Assembly: GCA_964437365.1 (NCBI GenBank)
Contig: CAYTGM010000005.1
Location: forward strand, 62,001 to 126,000
DNA from: CAYTGM01 sp964437365
GTDB lineage: Bacteria; Sumerlaeota; Sumerlaeia; SLMS01
Length of the DNA stretch: 64,000 nt
Direction: 5' to 3'
Shown here: piece by piece, positions 17,363 to 24,952 of the stretch
How positions within the stretch are numbered: the stretch's first letter is position 1
How the letters are laid out: each line of letters begins with the position of its first letter
The notes under the pieces: model-generated
Databases searched by the model: none
What the model was told of the DNA's origin: nothing
Seen by the model: the letters and a program-made list of their open reading frames with translations, nothing else
Program-made: the position numbers and the translations under genes

Positions 17363-18055
17363 ATGGAAACTGATATTATTTATCCCGGAAATTTCAAAAT
17401 TGAAGAAATCGACCAAATAAGAGATTACGAGTATGAAATTACAGCCATCTATGAAGTAGAACATGTTTGGTATGTACCAATTTACTTTCGACTCATAAAT
17501 CCCTGCTTGCTGACTAAGGACTGGGTTCGTGAAATAGGGGCGGTTTATCCTACCAACACTTTATTTTGTGGTCGGCCAGTAAACGAGCAGAAGCTTCTGA
17601 GAATAATATACTCAACGTGCAATGCTCGTGGTATATATACGGTAATATGTGGTCTCATGTCGAACAGTGAATCTATTTACCCGCCAGGATTCGAGTTCCC
17701 GAGAATTCAAAATACCAATTGCGCAAAAATCTTGGAAATAGAATCTGGAGAACTCCAGGTGATTTGCTCCGGAGATAAAGATTCAGATCTTAGGTATTCT
17801 AGAGCTTTTAATCTGAATCAGATTCAAGCTATAATTTCAGGTGGTAGAGAGCTTTGGGGGAGCGACTTTTTGTTGAGCACAGAAACAACGATTCACGAAC
17901 TTTTGTGCCTTCGGAACATCTGTTTTGAGAAATGGAACGAATTTGAAGGTGCAAACAATCACCATCCTCATAAATTGAAGTTCACATTTGAAGCTACAAT
18001 GATTTCTAAGCTACTCTTTCTTGAATGCGAAGAGGAGTGTTATCGTATTCCTTAA
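17363..18055 (+). CDS. Putative immunity protein for cassette 1
   Basis: 230 residues, no recognised family, no signal peptide or membrane helix, so probably cytoplasmic. It starts 3 nt after the toxin stop with GTGGAG as ribosome-binding site inside the toxin's end, the usual toxin-immunity coupling. The region is AT-richer than the Rhs core. Its last codons (Pro-stop, CCT TAA) are supplied by the left arm of the next palindrome at 18050, so this cassette abuts the next with no spacer, and the original end of the gene may have been replaced. Role rests on position alone. Confidence 0.6.
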   Translation: METDIIYPGNFKIEEIDQIRDYEYEITAIYEVEHVWYVPIYFRLINPCLLTKDWVREIGAVYPTNTLFCGRPVNEQKLLRIIYSTCNARGIYTVICGLMSNSESIYPPGFEFPRIQNTNCAKILEIESGELQVICSGDKDSDLRYSRAFNLNQIQAIISGGRELWGSDFLLSTETTIHELLCLRNICFEKWNEFEGANNHHPHKLKFTFEATMISKLLFLECEEECYRIP

Positions 18056-19179
18056 CTGAGAGGGGCGGCACCTCTCAGCTAAGGTTCTTTCACGGCGATC
18101 ATCTGGGCACCACGCGCCAGCTGACCGACGCCACAGGCGCGTCTCTTCTTGCTTCTGCTGCTGACTATTCCCCCTTCGGCTCTCCGCTTAGTGCTGCCGG
18201 AGGCTCTGCTCTTTCTGAAGAGACCGCTCTTCAATTCACCGGACAGTACCGAGACTCTGGACCTCACGCCACGAACCTCCAATGGCACCGGGCGAGATGG
18301 CTGAACACTCAGCAAGGTAGATGGCTGAGCCAGGATCCGGTGTTCGATTGGCCAGGGAATTTTGGCAACCGCTTCAACTATATTGCGTCCAAGGTGAATA
18401 ACTTAAGCGACCAATCTGGATTACTGGGTTTTCTTGCTGGCGCAGCTCTGGTTATTGCCGTCTTTGCGATCCTATTTTTAATCACACTTCAACTGAAACC
18501 CTATTTTCAAGTAAGAATGACGCCGCCACCTCCAGGCAATCTTCCATTAAAGGATCTTGATTGGTTCCTAAAGAAACTGAATGTAAAGGGGGATAGACAC
18601 TTGGTGAACCTTGATCCAAAAGATTTTCCGGCTCCTACAGTGAAGCAAGGGCCAAGGATAAGGTCTTATTATGAGCCTGCGGATGACCTTGATTTAGATG
18701 CCCAATTAAGAAATATTGCAGTCTCCATGAAGAAAGGTGACGTCCTGGAAATCCATGGTCACGGTCACTTAGGCTCCTTTAGCATAAGGGACGACTCCAG
18801 CTTTTCTTACCAGCAATTAGACTACATTCAATCTGTTCCTGCTTCAGGCTCAGGTGTACCCTCCGAAGAAAAACTCAAGCCTATTGACTTCCCTGAAGGA
18901 ATCATTGTTCATATATTCACGTGTCATTCATGTCATGATGGACTTGGAGATCATTTGTTCAAGGATGGGTCGAAAAGGCCATTGACCTGGGAGTCAGATT
19001 ATGGGCCTGCACTTTCAAGGTACTTTGGAGGAAACCTTGTCATCGGATATACGGGGAATACGGTAGTTAAAACAGCAAAGTCTGTTTTTGGCACGACTTA
19101 TTCCAGTCTTTATTTCGAAGGTGACCAAAAGACCTATATTTACGACGAAACTCAAGATGGAAGGTCGAATAATGAGTAG
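18025..19179 (+). CDS. Headless Rhs C-terminal toxin, cassette 2 (caspase-like His/Cys pattern)
   Basis: 384 residues from an ATG at 18025 that lies inside the end of the preceding immunity gene in another frame; this is the only one of the four cassettes with an ATG. Residues 11-113 are Rhs core (TERGGTSQLRFFHGDHLGT to DPVFDWPGN). A single membrane helix follows (about 133-157, LLGFLAGAALVIAVFAILFL). The C-terminal domain shows DVLEIHGHGHLGSF (H244 or neighbours) and IIVHIFTCHSCHDG (C300, C303), then SRYFGGNLVIGYTGNT. A His-Gly after a hydrophobic strand and a Cys after the next strand is the clan CD (caspase/CHAT/gingipain) layout, so I infer a cysteine peptidase or a related hydrolase toxin. 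It overlaps the next gene by 8 nt. Confidence 0.72.
   Translation: MRRGVLSYSLTERGGTSQLRFFHGDHLGTTRQLTDATGASLLASAADYSPFGSPLSAAGGSALSEETALQFTGQYRDSGPHATNLQWHRARWLNTQQGRWLSQDPVFDWPGNFGNRFNYIASKVNNLSDQSGLLGFLAGAALVIAVFAILFLITLQLKPYFQVRMTPPPPGNLPLKDLDWFLKKLNVKGDRHLVNLDPKDFPAPTVKQGPRIRSYYEPADDLDLDAQLRNIAVSMKKGDVLEIHGHGHLGSFSIRDDSSFSYQQLDYIQSVPASGSGVPSEEKLKPIDFPEGIIVHIFTCHSCHDGLGDHLFKDGSKRPLTWESDYGPALSRYFGGNLVIGYTGNTVVKTAKSVFGTTYSSLYFEGDQKTYIYDETQDGRSNNE
18050..18084 (+). repeat. 35-bp palindrome, copy 2
   Basis: Left arm CCTTAACTGAGAGG, centre GGCGGCA, right arm CCTCTCAGCTAAGG; one mismatch. Its left arm carries the stop codon (TAA, 18053-18055) of the preceding immunity gene, so cassettes 1 and 2 are directly joined. 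Confidence 0.95.
18050..18365 (+). repeat. Rhs core module, copy 2
   Basis: Same module as 16134-16446. It begins at the palindrome and ends at GNFGN, after which the toxin-specific sequence starts. Confidence 0.93.
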
Positions 19180-19759
19180 CAAGAACCAGATCGGTGCTAA
19201 ACCCTTGGTCTTGATGTTAATAATTGCTGCTTTTCTTGGGCTATTCGCTGGAATTTTGGTTTCGAGTGTGTTCGATGAAACTAAGGTTAGTCCAAACCCC
19301 CAATTGGAATTTGGAGCCACAAAAAAAGCAAAAAGTGGTGCATTTGACAGCATGAATAGACGTCATCTATTTGAAGCTATTATATCTATTTTGAACGACA
19401 ACCCAGAATCTGATACACAATCACTACAAAGAGCACTGAAAGAGATTGGCCCAATGCGAACTAATCAGCAGTTGACTAGCTATCTGTTTCGATTAGAAAT
19501 CGAAAATATTTCGGAAGACTATATCCTGGTCGTTGAACACGGTGATGCAAAGGAGGCGGGACTTGATGTCTCATCGATAGCAGCTACTATACGATCTCAA
19601 TTCTCCTCACTTGAAGATGATCACCCTGAGGCTTTTATGGCAAATAGACTAAATCTTTGGAATTCTATATTCGAAGGGTACCGTGAAGACGGAATATATA
19701 TCGGAGTCATGAAGGTTGGAAATGGCTACGAATATAGTAACTTTAATCCACTGGAGTAA
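19172..19759 (+). CDS. Putative membrane-anchored immunity protein for cassette 2
   Basis: 195 residues from the ATG at 19172, which overlaps the toxin stop (ATGAGTAG). The frame is open further upstream, but that part overlaps the toxin and is unlikely to be used. One N-terminal membrane helix (PLVLMLIIAAFLGLFAGILV) is followed by a soluble domain with no family recognised (DSMNRRHLFEAIISILNDN, VVEHGDAKEAGLDVSS). An N-terminal anchor with the domain probably outside fits an immunity protein that stops a toxin acting in the envelope. Inferred from position and topology only. Confidence 0.6.
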   Translation: MSSKNQIGAKPLVLMLIIAAFLGLFAGILVSSVFDETKVSPNPQLEFGATKKAKSGAFDSMNRRHLFEAIISILNDNPESDTQSLQRALKEIGPMRTNQQLTSYLFRLEIENISEDYILVVEHGDAKEAGLDVSSIAATIRSQFSSLEDDHPEAFMANRLNLWNSIFEGYREDGIYIGVMKVGNGYEYSNFNPLE

Positions 19760-19829
19760 TTGATATACAAACTCTTGTTAATGCTTTTTAATAAGAATGA
19801 TTTCATGCAGTGTATACCGCGTTCCCTTG

Positions 19830-19863
19830 CTTAGCTGAGTGGTGCCGCCCCTCTCAGGTAAGG
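19830..19863 (-). repeat. Palindrome, copy 3 (solo, inverted, centre of the array)
   Basis: On the minus strand: left arm CCTTACCTGAGAGG (19863-19850), centre GGCGGCA, right arm CCACTCAGCTAAG. One base of the core arm is changed (CCACTCAG for CCTCTCAG). No Rhs core follows on either side. It is the meeting point of the two rightward and two leftward cassettes. Confidence 0.92.
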
Positions 19864-19897
19864 GAATGGAAACTGAAGAACTGAAATGAGGATACTG

Positions 19898-20055
19898 CCA
19901 TGTGTATGTCGTGAAACTGTTTCGGTCATAAATCCGCGCCTTCACTTCTGTTGGTCATCGTTATCATCTCCAGAGAAGGTTTTACAAATACAGGAGATAG
20001 ACATCAACTTGACCGCGCGTCAACAACTAACGGATGGTAATAAAACGACGCTTGC
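19898..20055 (-). mobile_element. Degenerate left end of an IS66-family element, copy 1
   Basis: On the minus strand it starts with GCAAGCGTCG (20055-20046), close to the GTAAGCG end typical of IS66 elements, and continues with CATCCGTTAGTTGTTGACG and a short frame from 19958 (MTNRSEGADL, then stop). It aligns with 21704-21902 until shortly after ACAGTTTCA and then decays. Too broken to make a protein. The palindrome at 19863 lies just downstream, as it does for the other copy. Confidence 0.65.
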
Positions 20056-20170
20056 AGTCATCATCGACTACCTGCCACTTCTCGACCCTACTCACTAAAC
20101 TCGTGCGCCAAGTGTTTAAATCTTTATTGGCAGGTAAGGGTGTCGCACAGCTTGGCTGGCTACAGTACTA

Positions 20171-20374
20171 TCATCTAAAGCTCCGATAATAATCAATGAG
20201 CAAAACAATAACTGATATCAGGAAAAATAGCCAAAGGCCCATGGCAACATCGAAGCGATGACCGCTTAGCTCTCGATTAGTTCGCAAATCCGGGTACAAG
20301 ACAAAGCCGACAGATGCGAATACAATGACGACGAATACTTTGAGTAGCAATTTCCTTTTCTGCTCATGGTCCAT
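20171..20374 (-). CDS. Putative membrane immunity protein for cassette 3
   Basis: 67 residues with two predicted membrane helices (LLLKVFVVIVFASVGFVLY and GLWLFFLISVIVLLIDYY) joined by a short loop with several charged residues. It starts 6 nt after the toxin stop, and the toxin's last codons supply a GGAGG ribosome-binding site. No family recognised. Small two-helix partners of this kind are common immunity proteins for toxins acting in the membrane or periplasm. Role inferred from position. Confidence 0.6.
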   Translation of the reverse strand: MDHEQKRKLLLKVFVVIVFASVGFVLYPDLRTNRELSGHRFDVAMGLWLFFLISVIVLLIDYYRSFR

Positions 20375-20380
20375 GATAAT

Positions 20381-21379
20381 TTATTCTTCCTCCTTCTTCT
20401 TTAGACTATTCAAGTATTCTACGACGATTTCGTCATTTTTGTGAATTGTTCCCAATGAGCGCTGGGATTCCAATACCATGTGACGCATCACATTTTCCTG
20501 GGAGCTTACAGGTCGAGCCCATAGGCCAGTTGATTTGCCAAACTCAAACTGTTCCGCATACGGCTCAGTTTCTGTGAAAAGAGCTGTAATAAGCAAACCG
20601 AAAGGTCCAGTCGACTTAATAGGATGTCCCTGTAGGGTATGAAAATATTCATGGTACAATAGACTTGCTAGAAATTCCACGCCCAGCACGGTGGGGTCAA
20701 GACTGTCATCAGCGAGTCCGATTTTTTTGTCGCTTTGATGCGCTATCGCAAAATGTTCAAATTCATCGATTACTTTAATATCACCTCTTTCCATCATCTC
20801 CGATAGTTTTCCGCCTGCCTTTGAATTGTATTCATTCACGAGGATTATTGCAGCATTAATCCTTCGTTTTTCTTGTATAGTAGGAGCTCTCGACGAATTG
20901 TAATACCTGTAAAAGTGATAGTTATTTAGAATACCTTCAAGAATTATTGAAATAAGAGCAAAACCTATAGCATCTACTATAACCCTCCACCATGGTATCG
21001 ACGCCACAAAGGCTTGACTCGTCGTTACTCCTCCCAGAATAGCGGCTTGGCTAGAGGCTGCTAATATAGGAGCAATCAAACCGCTCATTATCAATGCCGT
21101 CAAGAGTGCTGCAACAAGCGCGGCTGCGATGGAAACCTTTAGGGAATGCGAGACCGATGCTTTTCCATTTGTATACGTTCTAATTGCATAGAACTGCCCT
21201 ATACCAGCCAATGCACCGACGATAAGTGCAGATATAGCGAGTTCAGTAAATGTGAACTCTCCGTTCAAATCAAGTCTAATAGTGGGTGTTGATCCTGTAT
21301 ATGTATACATACTTCCAAAATTCCCCGGCCAATCAAACACCGGGTCCTGGCTGAGCCATCTTCCCTGCTCCGTGTTCAA
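20381..21379 (-). CDS. Headless Rhs C-terminal toxin, cassette 3 (HEXXH metallopeptidase-like)
   Basis: 332 residues counted from a TTG at 21379, but the frame is open back to a TAA at 21634-21632 and the palindrome at 21630, with no ATG anywhere, so it looks silent. The upstream extension encodes the Rhs core. After DPVFDWPGN comes a hydrophobic stretch (about 45-150; ISALIVGALAGIGQFYAI, TNGKASVSHSLKV) related to that of cassette 1. The C-terminal domain holds LLYHEYFHTLQG with the zincin motif H243-E-x-x-H247 and downstream acids (FTETEPYAEQFEF) that could supply the third zinc ligand. I infer a zinc metallopeptidase toxin. The membrane immunity candidate follows 6 nt later. Confidence 0.72.
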   Translation of the reverse strand: MNTEQGRWLSQDPVFDWPGNFGSMYTYTGSTPTIRLDLNGEFTFTELAISALIVGALAGIGQFYAIRTYTNGKASVSHSLKVSIAAALVAALLTALIMSGLIAPILAASSQAAILGGVTTSQAFVASIPWWRVIVDAIGFALISIILEGILNNYHFYRYYNSSRAPTIQEKRRINAAIILVNEYNSKAGGKLSEMMERGDIKVIDEFEHFAIAHQSDKKIGLADDSLDPTVLGVEFLASLLYHEYFHTLQGHPIKSTGPFGLLITALFTETEPYAEQFEFGKSTGLWARPVSSQENVMRHMVLESQRSLGTIHKNDEIVVEYLNSLKKKEEE

Positions 21380-21630
21380 CCATCTCGCTCGGTGCCATCG
21401 AAGGTTCGTGGCGTGAGGTCCAGAGTCTCTGTACTGTCCTGTGAATTGAAGAGCGGTCTCTTGAGAAAGAGCGGCGCCTCCCGCTTGAATCAGCGGAGAG
21501 CCGAAGGGGGAATAGTCGGCAGCGGATGTAAGAAGGGCTGCGCCTGAAGCGTCGGTGAGCTGACGCGTGGTGCCGAGATGATCGCCGTGAAAGAACCTAA
21601 GCTGAGAGGTGCCGCCCCTCTCAGGTAAAG
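21314..21630 (-). repeat. Rhs core module, copy 3
   Basis: Minus-strand copy of the module at 16134-16446, running from the palindrome to FDWPGNFG. The Rhs frame is intact (PERGGTSQLRFFHGDHLGT onwards) but has an in-frame stop two codons before the palindrome and no ATG. Confidence 0.93.
21596..21630 (-). repeat. 35-bp palindrome, copy 4
   Basis: On the minus strand: CTTTACCTGAGAGG, centre GGCGGCA, CCTCTCAGCTTAGG. The inner 8-bp arms (CTGAGAGG and CCTCTCAG) are perfect; the outer arms are diverged. It opens the Rhs core of cassette 3. Confidence 0.95.
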
Positions 21631-21631
21631 A

Positions 21632-21983
21632 TTATTGCACAATAGATTCTCAATGGGCCTTCGCAGTTCATAGAAATCTTCCAGAGCTGAAAGGTTGAAT
21701 AGGTCAGTCCATTTTTTCGCAGTGCTTCTTCATGGACTTCCCAGATTGCTGCATGAGTTGAAACTGTTCGCGCCAGAACTCGGCGCCTTTGCTTCTGTTG
21801 GCCATCGTGAGAATCTCCAGAGAAAGTTTAGAAAACAACGGAGATAGACAACACCTTGACCTCACGTCAACAACTAACGGATGGCCATGAAACGACGCTT
21901 ACGATAGACAACCGTCAACATTGTCTAAGCATGATGATTAGACCATAGTTTCCTCATCTGCGACATCGCAAATCGAAGACTAT
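21632..21983. mobile_element. Truncated left end of an IS66-family element, copy 2, between cassettes 3 and 4
   Basis: The minus-strand end GTAAGCGTCG (21902-21893) matches the usual IS66 terminus. The segment from there to about 21740 aligns with 19898-20055. No second or third IS66 gene is present. The element separates the immunity gene of cassette 4 (stop at 21984) from the palindrome of cassette 3, so the leftward half of the array repeats as palindrome, core, toxin, immunity, IS66 end. Confidence 0.65.
21704..21805 (-). pseudogene. IS66 TnpA-like protein, N-terminal remnant (33 codons)
   Basis: Starts at ATG 21805 with GGAG about 8-9 nt upstream, reads MANRSKGAEFWREQFQLMQ, then a Ser-Gly-Lys-Ser helix and CEKMD, and stops at TGA (21704-21706). 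This is the start of the small helix-turn-helix accessory protein TnpA found as first gene of IS66 elements (typical form: EFWREQ, a Gln-rich helix, SG, then a Cys and the DNA-reading helix). The rest of the protein is lost. Confidence 0.7.
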
Positions 21984-22262
21984 CTAGTTCGATTCTCCTA
22001 GGTTGTGGGCCAAAATTATAAGTGTAAGTGAAAAGAGCAGAAGTGCAGTTGCACGTGCGCAGTTTGTTCTTTCATCTGAGAAGTCCTTTATAACTGAAAT
22101 GCACCAACAAATGACTATAGCTGGTGTCATCGAAATACCGGCCATTATCAGAATAACGCGAAACTCGCGAAGATTAATCAGGATACTTATCAATGAAATC
22201 AGAAATGCGAATCCGCTATATCCATAGCTCAAATTGATTAGTTTATTGATGATTACTTTCAT
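21984..22262 (-). CDS. Putative membrane immunity protein for cassette 4
   Basis: 92 residues with three hydrophobic segments (SGFAFLISLISILINL, VILIMAGISMTPAIVICWCI, ATALLLFSLTLIILAHNLG). It starts 4 nt after the toxin stop. No family recognised. Its all-membrane nature suggests that it guards against a toxin acting at the membrane or outside it, but the immunity role comes from position only. Confidence 0.6.
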   Translation of the reverse strand: MKVIINKLINLSYGYSGFAFLISLISILINLREFRVILIMAGISMTPAIVICWCISVIKDFSDERTNCARATALLLFSLTLIILAHNLGESN

Positions 22263-22266
22263 GCAC

Positions 22267-23139
22267 TTACTCCTCGTACAAGGGTCTGAGGCTCAATCTT
22301 TCTTTCTGCCAACTTAAGTCATCCTGTAATGTTGATAACCCAACATTAAACTCATCATCGATTGAGCCCATTTTTCTAGCTCCTAGTTCATCAAGAATTC
22401 GAGCTACATATGTTGAGCAGTTCGCGTTAGCCTTCCCCCCCGCAAAGTAAAACCAATTCAAGTAATTTCCTGGGGCCCTAATAGCAGCAGCTTCAGCAAC
22501 TTCTTCGACACTTGGTGGGTGTGGATAATTTGGCCTTATTATATACTCTATTGGTCCGTATTTTGAGTTGCGAAAATCAATCTCTGCGTATTCAGCTGGT
22601 GAATCTCGTAGCCCCCCCAAATAAACCCAAAAGTCATCGGCTGGAAGTGCTTCGGCAGTGAGTACCACATCTCTCCGCTTAATCATGCTGTAGTAAGTCG
22701 TAATCACAATACTTACGTGCCCTCCTTGAAAAATAACATCACCAGGCTTTATGTCCATAAGGTACTTAGGAGAGCGACTATTTCTGCCCGATTTATCAAA
22801 GGACACATCATAATCCAAAACCTTCGAAAAATCACTACGATAGATTTCAAGCCACCTAAGCATTCGATCGGATTGCCACTTTTTGCGAAAGCTTCCGATT
22901 CCTGCACTAAATATGAAAGCTACACCTTGATATAAAGTAAAAACCGCGGTAATTGCTAGTAAAACCATGTCCGCGATGAACATCTTTATTCCTACCTCTT
23001 GAATTCTCATACTAGATTCAAGGCCTACCACGAAAGCTAACTCCAAAAGAGTAAATTGTCCAGTTGGATCATGACTGTTAATACCTTCATTTCCAGCATA
23101 GGAAAAAGCATTCCCCAAATTCCCTGGCCAATCGAACAC
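22267..23139 (-). CDS. Headless Rhs C-terminal toxin, cassette 4 (permuted papain/LRAT-like)
   Basis: 290 residues counted from a GTG at 23139 inside the Rhs core; the frame is open back to a TGA at 23442-23440 with no ATG, so expression is doubtful. After DWPGN there are two hydrophobic segments (about 30-80). The C-terminal domain reads DIKPGDVIFQGGHVSIVI (H141) and, some 100 residues later, NANCSTYVARILDELG (C241). The order PGD, then GHV His, then Cys before a helix is that of circularly permuted papain-fold hydrolases (LRAT/YiiX/NlpC-P60-like). I infer a peptidase, amidase or acyl-hydrolase toxin. A three-helix membrane protein follows 4 nt later. Confidence 0.72.
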   Translation of the reverse strand: MFDWPGNLGNAFSYAGNEGINSHDPTGQFTLLELAFVVGLESSMRIQEVGIKMFIADMVLLAITAVFTLYQGVAFIFSAGIGSFRKKWQSDRMLRWLEIYRSDFSKVLDYDVSFDKSGRNSRSPKYLMDIKPGDVIFQGGHVSIVITTYYSMIKRRDVVLTAEALPADDFWVYLGGLRDSPAEYAEIDFRNSKYGPIEYIIRPNYPHPPSVEEVAEAAAIRAPGNYLNWFYFAGGKANANCSTYVARILDELGARKMGSIDDEFNVGLSTLQDDLSWQKERLSLRPLYEE

Positions 23140-23429
23140 CGGGTCCTGGCTGAGCCATCTTCCCTGCTCCGTGTTCAGCCATCTCGCCCGGTGCCATTGG
23201 AGGTTTGTGGCGTGAAGTCCTGAGTCGCGATATTGTCCGGTGAATTGAAGAGCGGTCTCTTCAGAAAGAGCCGAACCTCCCGCAGCAGTCAGCGGAAACC
23301 CGAAGGGGGAATAGTCAGCAGCAGAAGAAAGAAGAGCGGAGCCTGAGGCATCGGTCAGCTGGCGCGTCGTGCCGAGGTGATCGCCGTGGAAGAACCTTAG
23401 CTGAGAGGTGCCGCCCCTCTCAGCTAAGG
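23114..23429 (-). repeat. Rhs core module, copy 4
   Basis: Minus-strand copy of the module at 16134-16446, from the perfect palindrome to FDWPGNLGN. The Rhs frame is intact but starts just after an in-frame stop, so no Rhs body is attached. Confidence 0.93.
23395..23429 (-). repeat. 35-bp palindrome, copy 5 (perfect)
   Basis: Both 14-base arms match exactly: CCTTAGCTGAGAGG and CCTCTCAGCTAAGG around GGCGGCA on the minus strand. It opens cassette 4; to its right lies the Fic gene interval. Confidence 0.97.
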
Positions 23430-23570
23430 AAGATAATAGTCAACCAGCGATAGAGTGTCTGAAAAGATCACAGGTATCTCCGACAATTGGAGCACGATGA
23501 GAATTGCCTTAATAATGAGTCGAAAGTTATCTGAAAGTATAGTCTTACGCTGATCTAATCAGGCATACAT

Positions 23571-24938
23571 TCAACTCAAGTCCCACGTCGACTTCCATTC
23601 TTGAAACTCTGAAGGTCTCAGCCGGTATCGCGCGAAGTTCCCCTCATGTAAAGTGTCGAGTTCAGACATCACAGCTTCTTTAAAAGTGTTTCGATCTTCC
23701 ATTGGAATCTCAGTGCACTTAGTCTCAGCATAGGAAACAGCCGATGCCCTCTTCATATTCGCTCTCACGATTTCTCTCACCGTTTCCATTAACTGCACTC
23801 GATACTTCATTCGGAAGGGGTCAGGCTCGCCCAAAGATTGCCGGATCGCACCGTACCGGAGACAAGATTGTTTATACGCCCAAATATATACATCTCTGAG
23901 TAGTTCTATCCGATTCATTTCGTAAACCCCAAGCATCCCATTCACATAGATTTGCTGTGGTACCTCGATGAAGGAGAGCGGGCAATAGTTGGCCTGAATT
24001 AGTGGAATATTCGCAGCCAATCGCGAGACTCTCTTATTCACGTCCATGAATGGTTGGAGGTAAGGTAAATGCACCATCAGGAAGAACGACTGTTCAAACG
24101 GGTCATTGATTTTCTCAGCCTTTGCAAGAATACCAATGAAGATTTCCTCGATCTGCTGAGGTATATCCAGCGGGAGATATTGGGTTCCTCCAATCTTAAC
24201 GGGGGCAGCTCGAAGTCGTCCGCAATCCGCGGAGTTTGGAAGCAAGTTATCAGAAAGTAGAGCGTGAAGGTTCAAAATAGTGTGTCTATTCAGTCCCACC
24301 TCCGGACTTTTTTCCACAAGGAGCTCAATGGCCGCCTTATGGTTCAAGATCATCTGTGCCTCTCTCGCGTCCTTCCCTTCTGCTTCTTCACCATATGATA
24401 TAAGTCTCTCGGTTTCCAGAAGAGAATAGGTGTTACCTTCAAGGCGACTTGAATTCCACGATAGATCTATCAGAAGCCTGTCATAGATCTTTCGAGTGTA
24501 TGTACCAGTGGGTAGACTCTCCTTGGGGATACTTCCCAGCTCTCTAAGGTCTCTTGTAATCCTGTCTGTTAAATAGCTGGACTTGTTCGGTTGATACTCA
24601 GTGAAGAACGGCAGGTTGTATGATACCGGCTTCCTGAGATGAACAGGTTTTCGTACCTCTAGCTCGATCTCTTTGGCACCGCTGGACAATGGGATTTCTC
24701 CCATATCATCGACGGCATCTTGATCTTCCATAAAGGCGTATCGACGTGATGACCCTGATCCCTTGGATACAACGAGGCACTTTTCCTGGAGTTTGGAAAG
24801 ACGCCTCTGAAGGGTTCTTCGATTCATGTTCAGATCGAGCCTAGCTTCGATTTCATCTCTTGTGAAACCAAACTCCCCAGCTTGTTTAATAATATCAAGG
24901 ATGAGATCTAATTCTTCTTGATGGATCCTCTTTGGCAT
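23571..24938 (-). CDS. HTH-Fic family protein with altered Fic motif
   Basis: 455 residues. An N-terminal winged helix-turn-helix (about 10-65; TRDEIEARLDLNMNRRTLQR) suggests DNA binding and autoregulation. Residues 163-169, SSRLEGN, match the inhibitory-helix motif S/T-x-x-x-E-G/N of Fic proteins. The Fic motif itself (294-306, LQPFMDVNKRVSR) differs from HPFx(D/E)GNGRxxR: the catalytic His is Gln295, the two Gly are Val300 and Lys302, while Pro, Phe, Asp, Asn and both Arg are kept. Other HTH-Fic proteins share this LQPF form, so it is a subfamily trait rather than decay. Canonical AMP transfer is doubtful. The promoter carries a reiterated operator (24953-25072). The gene sits between palindromes 5 and 6. 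Confidence 0.85.
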   Translation of the reverse strand: MPKRIHQEELDLILDIIKQAGEFGFTRDEIEARLDLNMNRRTLQRRLSKLQEKCLVVSKGSGSSRRYAFMEDQDAVDDMGEIPLSSGAKEIELEVRKPVHLRKPVSYNLPFFTEYQPNKSSYLTDRITRDLRELGSIPKESLPTGTYTRKIYDRLLIDLSWNSSRLEGNTYSLLETERLISYGEEAEGKDAREAQMILNHKAAIELLVEKSPEVGLNRHTILNLHALLSDNLLPNSADCGRLRAAPVKIGGTQYLPLDIPQQIEEIFIGILAKAEKINDPFEQSFFLMVHLPYLQPFMDVNKRVSRLAANIPLIQANYCPLSFIEVPQQIYVNGMLGVYEMNRIELLRDVYIWAYKQSCLRYGAIRQSLGEPDPFRMKYRVQLMETVREIVRANMKRASAVSYAETKCTEIPMEDRNTFKEAVMSELDTLHEGNFARYRLRPSEFQEWKSTWDLS

Positions 24939-24952
24939 AACTCAGTGGTCCG

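Noticed and set aside
19886..20098. Short plus-strand frame between cassettes 2 and 3
   Set aside because: It lies over the degenerate IS66 end in the opposite direction.
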